Shown: in pieces, positions 40,223 through 48,498 of the stretch
Position numbering within the stretch: position 1 is the stretch's first letter
Layout: each line of letters begins with the position of its first letter
DNA from: Zygnema circumcarinatum
Taxonomy: Eukaryota > Streptophyta > Zygnematophyceae > Zygnematales > Zygnemataceae
Direction: 5' to 3'
DNA: 48,498 bases
Assembly (NCBI GenBank): GCA_037447605.1
Contig: CM074807.1
Coordinates: 3,888,284-3,936,781, forward strand
Program-made: the position numbers and the translations under genes
The notes under the pieces: model-generated
The model's database searches: none
What the model saw: the letters and a program-made list of their open reading frames with translations, nothing else
Told to the model about the DNA's origin: nothing

Positions 40223-41802
40223 GGCGCGAGTAATGAGCAGACAGAAACTGAAGTAGCCACTCAGAGGGATGACTATGACGCGAGGCCTTTGCTTCGTCAA
40301 AAAATAGCCAAGTTTTCCTGTTTGACCAGAATACTTGACGCATGCTTCATTCCCAATGCTCAAACGCTCAAAGACTGCCGCATTTCGCTTTGGTCTGCAC
40401 TGTCAAATCCTGCTCAAAGAGTTCACGTTTCCTATTTACAAGTGTTCACAATCTGCTGGATGTCCTGATGACCTACAACTGCAAACAGACATTCGTAGCA
40501 CACTGGCCACACCCTTTGAAAGCAATATTTTGATCCATGCATTGCACGCTGCTGCTGGGTATTCATATTCAAGAGAATGTAGAAGCTGGAGCACTGGGAC
40601 GACGGATTGTGGAGGGGGAGCGCGGCGATTCCATTTTGGCTATTATTGCTCAGGAAAGCAATTCAAACGACGATGCTCGACAGTCCCGCATCCCGAGCAT
40701 CGTGCTTCCCAGTCAAGGAATGTCGAACACGGTATGTGCTATGTTGCACGGAGAACCACTTTTGCTTGCACCTGCAGCAAGCAATGCAATAAGTTGTTGA
40801 AAGGCAATGGCCTGGCATTCAATCAGTATCAATAAAGAAGACGAAAAAATATTATATGTTATGAGAAAGTTCCAGCATATCACCTGTGAAACGTCAGATT
40901 CTCTGCCGGATATCTTCATTTCTGTGCAGCTAGGCACAGCATGCGCCATCTGAGCTAAATTGCAAACCTATTTCATTGTTGTTTTGTGTCATCGCATGAT
41001 TGCGTATGAGATTATACAAACCAATTGCAGCCTTTAGCAACGTTTTCCTCAATAACAACTTGTTATTGTTAATCAGTAAATGCCGCAGGGGACGCTCCCC
41101 AAAAAAAAACTTCAATAGGGTCTGGGCAGTTTGGAGGATTCGAGGCAGAAGGGAGTGGAGAGATTCAGGTAATGATTGGACCCTACCCTACCCTACCTAA
41201 TCCCCCCCCTATATTTTATGAGCCAATAACTACTTGATGAGAGTTTAGGTCATCCTCGTCCTTTAGAACATTTGATTTTTCGTATCTGAAGTGCTTGCAC
41301 GCTATGGAACATAAGCTGTTGAACGGAGCTCGTTTCTAAAAATAACTTTTACTGAAATGCATCTCAATCAAGAAAACCATCCGGTGCAGCAGGACGGCTG
41401 TAGGCCTTCTCGAAGCAACGAAGCAAACTTCATCGCCTCAGCTTCAAGAGACAAATCTTCAATATTAGCAAAAACAGATGATCAACGCCAAGTGATCCAA
41501 ACTGCACTGTTATCCTACGTTCGGTCTAAGGCCATCGGGTATGTCAGCACTCGCTTTGAAACCGAGGAGAAGGACAGCTTTGAAGCTCTCATGTTCACAG
41601 GCTGATAGGAACCCTGAAAATAAAGAAACAAGAAAGGCCTGAATACGCTAAAAGCCCCTTTTGTATTGATAAAGGAGTTACATCTTATTTCTTAGAGTCT
41701 TGAACTGATTTTCAAGGGGGCGTGGTCAGAAAAGCTGTGCAACTTGTGCGAAGGGTGAAGGAGGATCTCGGAGAAGACGATGCTGCACATTTTTTGGACC
41801 AG
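40223..41802 (+). CDS. Candidate upstream exons of the PPR-like gene
   Basis: Several plus-strand pieces look coding but I could not join all of them in phase. One begins after TTTTTTTAG at 40222 (GASNEQTETEVATQRDDYDA...FSCLTRILDACFIPNAQTLK). A second ends at a GTATGT donor after 40731 (IVEGERGDSILAIIAQESN, IPSIVLPSQGMSNT). A third runs to a GTATGT donor near 41540 (QTALLSYVRSKAIG). A fourth (about 41717-41802) reads VVRKAVQLVRRVKEDLGEDD with donor AG|GTTTAA. The third and fourth do not join in frame with the obvious sites. Either an exon was missed or the gene is damaged here. Confidence 0.3.
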
Positions 41803-41961
41803 GTTTAACCCTCAATACGCTCAAAAGCCGTACCTTGATACCAGTTTGTGTATTTTCAGTGCCCCTCACCACCTTTCATAATCATCCCTCGATATTCTTT
41901 CAAGAACTCTCTAACCTTTATCTACTATTGTTTACTTTTCTTTCTTCATGCAAGACTGTAG

Positions 41962-42759
41962 TTGCTTTTGCTCATATCTCGCGGCGGAGCAGATGAAAAA
42001 GGTGCTTGCTGGCTCTTGGTGGATGACGGTCTCAACATCATCGCGGACTTGGAGGTAAAAGTTGTGCATCTAAGAGATGCCGCTATTTCTGCAGTCGTGA
42101 CTCTCAAAAATCTCGAAAGGTGTGGCATCATACTTCATGTGGATGGGAAGGGCGCAGCCCGACCTGCATCCAACGCGATTAGGGCTGGAGGCTCTTCTGG
42201 ATGGATGCGCTGCACAAGGGGACGCAGTTAGGGCGAAGATCATCATGGAAAGAATGAAGCATCTGGATCTGCCTCCCAACGTGTTCACACTAGTCAGGTA
42301 TGGCCTCCCTCTCTCCCTCCCGCCTCCCCCATATCTGTCTTTCTTTTCCGACACCTGTACCCTGTCATGAAAGATGATCACAGCCTCCCATCCTTTCCTG
42401 CACTGTTAATATTTGTTGTTGGCAGGCTATTTCGAGTGGCGGTCGCATCCGAGGACGAGGATTTAGGGTGCGCCGCTCTGCGGCAGATGTCGCCCTGGGA
42501 CGCGGGCGACCCCGACGTACAGCTGCTCGTCCGCGGCAGCCTGAAGCCCCTCCTGCACGCGGCCGCGCTGCCGGCCATGCGGTTCGAACCCGCGACCCTT
42601 CCCCGCCTGCGCCGCGCGGCGGAGGCCCTCCTGCAGGCGGCCGCGGCGGCGCGCCGGGCGGGGGCGGGGGCGGGGGCGGGGGCGGGGGCGGCCGGGGGGG
42701 GGCTCGTGCGGGAGCTCCTGCTGCTGGAGGAGGGGGGGGGGTTTAAGGCCCCCGCATAA
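41962..42759 (+). CDS. PPR-like protein, 3' end of gene
   Basis: Three exons join in phase: 41962-42054, 42158-42297 and 42426-42759, ending at TAA. The middle exon encodes a segment that fits the 35-residue pentatricopeptide pattern: LGLEALLDGCAAQGDAVRAK then IIMERMKHLDLPPNVFTL. The upstream exon (LLLLISRGGADEKGACWLL) may be part of another helical repeat. PPR proteins usually bind organelle RNA and act in its editing, splicing or stability; no target can be inferred. The last exon is extremely GC-rich and encodes a low-complexity tail of Ala, Gly and Arg, including an (Ala-Gly)n run. The 5' part of the gene is uncertain, so this may be a fragment or pseudogene. One clear repeat is thin evidence for a family call. 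Confidence 0.5.
42656..42740. repeat. G-rich (GGGGCG)n repeat in PPR-like last exon
   Basis: Five GGGGGCG-type units at 42656-42690 and then runs of eight and nine G. The pattern fits G-quadruplex formation and encodes an Ala-Gly run in frame. Confidence 0.85.
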
Positions 42760-43488
42760 GGCGAGGGGAAACATGTTGGGGGGATGGTGTTCAGTTTGGC
42801 GGTTGAAATAGTGGGGGTTTGAGTGTGGATTTCTTGAGAGAGCTTGAACGTGAGGCTCGATGGGAGTGAGGTGGAGGATGGATCATGCGTGTATACATGC
42901 ATGTATGTGGTGTGCTGTTCGCTCGTCTGACTATGGAGTCGTGCATGTGTCGACAGTACTGTGGCCTGGCTATGCATGAAGTGTACTCGGTCGGGTCCAG
43001 TGCTGCTGCTCTCTTGCTCACTTTGCCCTATTTTTTGTTCACTATTGTGAGCTGATGTTCAGAACTTTGCGCGGGAATTCGGTGCCGACGTTTTGTACAA
43101 CTCGTATGGTTCTTTCCCTGTGCTGCACGGTCGCCAAGCAGCTCTGCATATAGAGATAGCAAAAGCACTTACAGTATAATCCACGGCCATTTTATGACAA
43201 ACAGAACACATTCACAAACAAATGGCATGGTTCCCCTCTCCTTGAAACAGAGTGTGAAGCCGCACAACATCGTCTCGTCGTCTTTGTAGCTCCGTTATCT
43301 CCCACCGCTATCTTTGCCCCTGTTAGTGTACATAGTTAGTTCAGATTAGCATGTTTGTGTTGGCGCTTAGTTCCTAGGGGTGTGCTTCTAGGTGTGACAT
43401 GTATGGGGACGGACTTACTTCAGCGTGCGCGCGGCGGCGAGACCGACCGCGCAACCGTACGGATAGTATGGACCGTACAGACCGTACG
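42760..43488. other. 3' region of PPR-like gene to gap
   Basis: No supported gene. The last 60 bases before the gap are rich in CCGTAC/GTACGG words, similar to the repeat at 34.4-34.8 kb. Confidence 0.4.
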
Positions 43489-43498
43489 NNNNNNNNNN
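43489..43498. other. Assembly gap (10 N)
   Basis: Ten consecutive N directly after GACCGTACG. A fixed 10-N run usually marks a join of unknown true length. The order and distance of flanking sequence may be unreliable. Confidence 0.99.
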
Positions 43499-43674
43499 GA
43501 GCTTTCTCCTACGTTTTTCTATTCCGCCTCTCGTGTGTTGTGTATGCACGTGAGTGAAAAATGAGTGAGAGTGCTGCGGGCACCAGGAGGGAAGTTTCCA
43601 TGGACAGTGAAGAGGGAGAAAGGGTGGAAGGTGAATTTGCTTCTCATCCCTCTGCCCCTCTCACATATTTTAGG

Positions 43675-43968
43675 GCGCAGTTTTGTGTTTTAGATTGGTT
43701 TTTAATTTCTTTGACAAAGTTGGAAACCTAGCCAAACCTAAGTTTCCAACACAAAAACATGGAGTCGTCCACACGTACAAATCAACTTGAAGCTGGCGGG
43801 GAAGCGAGAGGAGGGCGAAGGATAGTAAGAACCATCTAGTAAGCCCTATTATTGTGACTGACACATGGAACTTCCGAGCCCACAATTAGGCATTTAACTC
43901 ATACCAGAGTCATAATACTTATAATACTTCTATCATCAAAAAAAGGCTTGCAAAAAAGGCACAGTAAA
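43675..43968. repeat. 290-bp direct repeat, copy 1
   Basis: Matches 46213-46490 in the same orientation over nearly its whole length with scattered substitutions and a few indels. Contains an inverted repeat, GTTGGAAAC and GTTTCCAAC, separated by about 14 bases. Shared blocks include GACTGACACATGGAACTTCC and ATAATACTTCTATCATCAAA. Confidence 0.8.
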
Positions 43969-44637
43969 TTCCAGCCCCCTACTGTGCTAGGGATTATTAG
44001 TACTTGGAAAAAAAAACTTGAAACAAGTCATTCGAACTGACATCGTTCTTTGATTTTCATGCTCTTTGTTAAAAGAGGGACTTGTTTGGCACTCGATCAT
44101 TTTCGTTACCTTAACCGGTTTTATGAATTGGAGGGATTGTACAAGTAGACCTGCTCGGAAGTATTTAGACTGACCTTTCTAACCATCTGTATTATATTCT
44201 ATAAGCATATTATATATCCTATAAAATAGTAAGATATATAATATTTTGGTTAAATGTTAAACCCTTAAAAACGATTGGCCGGAGAACCTTAAATCTATAT
44301 TGTTTGGAGCTTACAAATAACCCTATTTGCTATACTTTCGGACCTTTTTTTTATATAGAATTATATTTTTTTCTTTTGTATTTCATTTACTTTTTTTCCC
44401 TTCCTCTTTCTTTTTATAACAGCCCTGGCAGGTTGCTTTGCAAGACTAAGTTTAGAAAGGAGGGGAGAGAGAAAGAAGGTGAGGAGCATGAGATTAATGC
44501 TGGTAACAAGTGTTCGGATGTCGCGGCGTCCGGGCGTAGTCCCCATATGCTCCCTTTGTCGAACCCTCTACCATTAGGAGGGACCGAGAGCGGGATTGCC
44601 CAATGAGAGCCTGCCGCGCCACGTGGCAGAGATCTTT
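43969..44637. other. AT-rich intergenic DNA, no gene seen
   Basis: AT-rich with T-runs at 44345-44400 and no protein-like frame. A GCCACGTGGCA box lies at about 44618-44628. Confidence 0.4.
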
Positions 44638-44790
44638 TGTAGTGAAACGCTATAGATGTGTTGTATGGCTTAATATTTACATCCGCGGTTGCCTTTTAAT
44701 GGTAAAAGCATTGGTGTGGGTATCGGGAGGTCCTGTGTTTGAACCTTTTTGAGGGCGAGTTTGTTACATCTTTACCCGAATAATCAGCTA
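44638..44790 (+). mobile_element. tRNA-derived SINE candidate
   Basis: A tRNA-like stretch from about 44685 has an A-box-like TGGTAAAAGC at 44700 and a B-box-like TGTTTGAACCT about 35 bases later. The 47 bases before it (from AAACGCTATAGATGTGTTGT) recur at 45538. I could not fold a convincing cloverleaf, so a tRNA-derived SINE is more likely than a working tRNA gene. Confidence 0.4.
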
Positions 44791-45537
44791 AGAACAAGCC
44801 CGTGGTCTTGTCGCATCTCACAAGGCGTGTTGCAACGCGGCGCACCGTCGTGCAGCAGTGTATAGCTAGGTTTGACAAAGTCAAATTTGTTAGTTTGCGC
44901 ATACGTACAAACAAGACGAGTCTACGATACTGCTGCATCCCGTAGGCCACGCCATAATGCAACGCGCCGACATGTAACAGTGCACAATCAAATCATATTG
45001 GTCGCAAGGTCCATATATTGGTCGATTTGTACAGTTTTGTACAGATGGCCGCTAAGTTCCAAAAAAAAATTTGGCCTCCAAGCTCGAGATTCCCCGAGTG
45101 TATGCGATACCTTCGGGTATACTCGAGGCGGCGACGACCTTTGTGTAGTCCCGCTAACAGTGGGTATAAAGCTTGTACTTTAGCGTCACTGCTATTGGGC
45201 TAAGCGCAGTACTTGAGAGATCGGCATAACAAAGCAGTATATATATGCTTCTCCCCAAGGTCACGTTGTAGCGTTATGCTACACTCTCGTTGTGTCTTTC
45301 CCCTTCCCTCTCTCTCTGTCCCGCTTTCCATCTCTCTCTTTTTATTTGGGCACCATCAGCTCTATCGAAGCTCGTGGGCGACCTCTGCCACAGTTTCCGT
45401 TCGACCTGACACTGGATTGTTGGCAATTCAACCTTTAGTTCAACGGAAACTGAGGAAATGTTCTTGAAACTGCACTTGGAAGGTGTGCGCATGAATGATA
45501 AAGAGGACTAGTAAGCATGCGCGAAGGAGGGAGTGTG

Positions 45538-45600
45538 TAGCGAAACGCTATACATATGTTGTATGGCCTAGTACTTACATCCGCAGGTGGTTTGTTACAG
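45538..45600 (+). repeat. Partial second copy of the SINE-like sequence
   Basis: TAGCGAAACGCTATACATAT, TTGTATGGCCTAGTACTTAC and ATCCGCAGGTGG parallel the start of the 44638 element, then rejoin it at GTTTGTTAC. The tRNA-like core is missing in this copy. Confidence 0.5.
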
Positions 45601-46212
45601 TGTGAGAGAGTGCGAGAGAGAGAGAGAGAGGGAGGGGGACAAGAGAGCGAGAGAAAGGAGAGAGAGGAGAGAGGAGAGTGAGGGAGAGAAAGATAGATCC
45701 AACCTAAAATCCTCGACTCCAGGAACTTGAGTACTTGATATTTCAGTTTGCGGTTTGTTGCAAGGTAGAAGCCACATCTATACAAATTTGGGTGTTTTGG
45801 GATGTGAAGATGGGAATAGGCTTAATATGGGGCTAGGGAGGGAATGGGAGTCATATGTAGGGCATTGTTATGGAATCAGTTGCGCTAATTGTGGACTGCT
45901 AGAGTTTGGTTTTTATGTATTGCTCCAATTGTTTGTTCCTTGTGGGGTGCCATATTGAAGGGGGAAATTTGGATGAGCGTGTTTGTGAGAGGGGAAAGAG
46001 GGAGGGTGAGGAGGAGATTAAAGGGGGAATTCGAGGGGAAGGAGATGGAGGGGGAGAGGGAGAAAGAGGGAGGGAGAGGAAATGCGCGGGTTCCTTTTGA
46101 AGCATTCTTTCTGAGGCATGCCTGTTGTAGATTTGGTACGGTGCGGTAACTAGTTGGTAGCGTAACACGTTATATTCACACTACCTTAAGAAGAAAAAAA
46201 AAAAGAGAGCTG
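45601..46212. other. Purine-rich and intergenic DNA, no gene seen
   Basis: GA-rich stretches at about 45605-45690 and 45970-46085, without supported coding sequence. Confidence 0.45.
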
Positions 46213-46495
46213 TAAGGCGCGTTGTTTCATGTTTCAGATTGGTTTCCAGTTTTTTTGACAAAGTTGGAAACCTAACCAGACCCAAGTTTCCAACACAAAA
46301 ACATGGAATCGTTCACACGTGCGAATTATCTTGAAGCTAGCGGGGAAGCCAGAGGAGAGAACCATCCAATAAGAACTGTTACTACGACTGACACATGGAA
46401 CTTCCGAGCCCACAACACAACAAGGCATTCAACTCATACCAAAATCATAATACTTCTATCATCAAAAGTGGGCTTGCGAAAAACGCACAACAACT
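46213..46495. repeat. 290-bp direct repeat, copy 2
   Basis: Second copy of the 43675 repeat. The hairpin arms GTTGGAAAC and GTTTCCAAC are unchanged while the loop differs at several bases. Confidence 0.8.
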
Positions 46496-46559
46496 TCCAT
46501 TAATTTTTCAATTTTTTCAAAAATTGCAATCTATACTACTGTTCCAAACCTAAACCTAA

Positions 46560-48365
46560 TTACAGGCTTTTCCTGCTCGAATGACCCGAATTCTTTAATA
46601 ATCTCTGCAGCCCTTCGGGAGTCGCAAGGAACACCCTATGAGGTCCCCGGAAGCGGAAAATCACCACTCCTTCATATGCAGTTCGTGGAACACCGTCCTG
46701 CAAAGTAGGGAGAAAACATTAATGTCCCAACGAATACCACATGAATGTCCCAACGAATACCACAGGTAGGCATAGAATAAGAATAAGAATAAGATTAACC
46801 TCAAATATCAAGGCAAGTGAGCAAACAAGTAAACTAACAGAATTTACAAAGTTGGTAAAGGCTGTGACCTCATTGTAAGATTTGAAAATTTCACCTTTTG
46901 ATCTTATAATATCACGTCTGGTGTCAACCAGCATTTGGGTTTCTGGTTTATACATCACTAACCTTCCATTCTTGGAATATGCCAAACTGGGATGCGATTC
47001 TCCTGAAATCCATCTCGTCTCTATACTCCAACACCACGTCGTGAGAGAGTTCCCCTGCTGTCACATCTTCAACGCGTGACTCTTTCACCGCTGCACGCAG
47101 ACCTTCCATGAAATAGTCGGGATAGTTCACCTGCAAGCGGACGAATGAAAAGGAATATATATAAATATGAATATCATAATGTTCGAGGCCCTGACTTGAC
47201 GGGTGCACAACTTTCGGGAAAGCAGGGACTAGTATTGAAAGAAGAAGGTTAAAGGTTTCATAAAGGGCAGCCATCTGTGAAGAGGGAAAGTTCTCAGCGG
47301 AACGGCAGAGCAGACTGACATCCAGCAAGTAGCTCCAATCCTTCTTCGTCCACTCCACCTGCACATAGCACACAGAGATTCAATACTGCGACTTCTGCAG
47401 GAGGAAAAGATAGGAAAACGGGAATAATGGTTGTAAAATGCAATTCTTCCAAGTGGGGTGGTGAAATGAGGTAAGGTGCTATGTCAGGGACAAATATGAG
47501 TAATCCTGCTTTGCAAGGTGACTTCGCTGATGTGAATAGTGATGCAAAATAATGCAATTCTACTCTGTGAATCTTTGTCAACTTCTGCCTGCTTCACCCC
47601 TTCGTCCTACATCTCTCCCTTCCCGCAAATCGATACTACTGATAAAGAACGTCTGCTTCCAGAAAACGTTGAAGCCCTAAGGAAGGATTCACCCCAAAAA
47701 GAAACACCCGGAATCTTGCCCAAAAGGGAACGACGAGTTACCGGCTTGTCATTCAAACGGATAGAGGCAAGATACTCGTTGAAGAACTGCCCACCACTTG
47801 ATCCCTGCAAACAATTTCGACTTAGATTCAGCATGTCTAAGCCCGCAAATTGTAGGAATCTACTTTCCTTCAGTGGCTTGGCTTGTGACCAGATCACAGG
47901 TTTTTTCATAATACAACAAACGGCAAAATAGATGAATTCCCATGCAATATGAACAACAGTGCCAACTCAGCATAGGAGAATCATCTACCTGCTCTCCAAA
48001 GTTGTAAGTTCGGCAAATCTCAGGCCGAATAGATTGCCGGCCCTTTCGGTTTTTCTCGAGTCTAAGCCAATCATCCCAGTAAGTGTGATCTTGTCAAGGG
48101 GCACATTTTTGACATCCAATGGTATTGACGAACAACCCAAATCACAAAACGTCGCGTTTCTGCGTAACACAAGTTCATTTCTCTCTTCACCTTCGAGCTT
48201 ATGCCATGTAAGGTTCTAAACCTTTGACCTTGACCTATGCCTTCGTAGGAAAAAGTTCGCAAGTTAAAGGATATGCTTTGGGCCACTTCGGTTTTAGCTC
48301 ATTCCAAAGAACTTTGGTCAACATCCAACCAAGTCCTGGGAAGAAGTCGGATCGGTACAAGCTCT
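46560..48365 (-). CDS. CGL1: N-acetylglucosaminyltransferase I (GnTI), 5' truncated
   Basis: C-terminal ~197 residues of a Golgi GT13 enzyme (alpha-1,3-mannosyl-glycoprotein 2-beta-N-acetylglucosaminyltransferase), which starts complex N-glycan synthesis. Exons in transcript order: about 48365-48275, 48082-47989, 47804-47742, 47358-47320, 47130-46963, 46697-46560; the stop is TAA at 46560. Family blocks: SLYRSDFFPGLGWML, LKPKWPKAYWDDWLRL, IRPEICRTYNFGEQGSS, DFRRIASQFGIFQEWKDGVP and YEGVVIFRFRGPHRVFL. The WDDW segment contains the Asp held to be the catalytic base in the family. The upstream half (membrane anchor, nucleotide-binding EDD motif) lies outside the window to the right. The join inside KAY-WDDW uses AT-AC rather than GT-AG ends. 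The exact start of the first exon is uncertain by two bases. CGL1 is the Arabidopsis name. Confidence 0.95.
48083..48274 (-). other. U12-type AT-AC intron in GnTI
   Basis: On the coding strand the intron begins ATATCCTTTAACTT, matching the U12 5' splice consensus ATATCCTTT. It ends CCCCTTGACAAGATCACAC, where CCTTGAC fits the U12 branch site TCCTTRAC, 11 bases before the terminal AC. Splicing here restores Ala-Tyr-Trp-Asp-Asp-Trp in phase; I found no GT-AG alternative that does. Confidence 0.85.
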
Positions 48366-48498
48366 CTGCCCCCCTCCCATATTGCAACAGAGAAAAGCAT
48401 CAATCTATGTACGTCTCTATGTTCCTTTCTCTCTTGAAATTGCCTGCTCTGTGTCTGCCCTGACTGGGTCACATTACTGCAGCATAGAAAGGGCTTCC
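48366..48498. other. Probable GnTI intron to window edge
   Basis: No GnTI-like coding segment can be read on the minus strand. It is most likely intron sequence upstream of the first visible exon. Confidence 0.5.

Noticed and set aside
42378-42977. 199-codon minus-strand frame over the PPR-like last exon
   Set aside because: It mirrors a GC-rich exon; the plus-strand frame joins upstream exons in phase and gives a PPR-like segment.

Overview
The window reads as nuclear DNA from a streptophyte, either a land plant or a charophyte-grade green alga. It carries plant or green-lineage genes: a plastid omega-6 desaturase (FAD6), L-galactono-1,4-lactone dehydrogenase, the CGLD27/DUF1230 plastid protein, and a DUF630/DUF632 protein. 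These genes are split by many short introns, mostly GT-AG. Short telomere-like CCCTAA runs and CACGTG-rich promoters also fit a plant. The species cannot be named from the sequence. All exon joins below were made by eye: splice sites were checked for phase and the protein against remembered family patterns. No alignment or RNA evidence was available.

Layout. 765-8642 (-) is a 14-exon NOC3 ribosome-biogenesis gene. 9375 to about 11022 (+) is an unrecognised small gene with a (CT)n leader. 12197-14593 (+) is the proteasome phosphatase UBLCP1. 15111-16589 (-) is a six-exon HVA22/TB2-DP1 gene under a cluster of CACGTG boxes. 18021-20489 (-) is CGLD27. 20490-22639 is repeat-rich and holds two copies of a palindromic MITE-like element. 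22640-26887 (+) is FAD6. 27874-33784 (-) is GLDH, whose last intron holds about 900 bp of (GA)n. 35474-39066 (+) is a DUF630/DUF632 protein. About 40220-42759 (+) holds a poorly resolved PPR-like gene with a very GC-rich end. 42760-46559 is accessory sequence with an assembly gap, a tRNA-like SINE candidate and a pair of 290-bp direct repeats. 46560 to about 48365 (-) is the 3' part of N-acetylglucosaminyltransferase I, running off the right edge.

The genes are ordinary housekeeping, plastid, mitochondrial and Golgi genes and do not form an operon-like system. The most notable signals are structural. GnTI contains what looks like a complete U12-type AT-AC intron. Two neighbouring introns of the HVA22 gene are nearly the same sequence, each interrupting a TGG codon in phase 2, which suggests recent intron gain or copying. 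Long GA/CT tracts recur in leaders and introns, and repeat families recur in the intergenic DNA.
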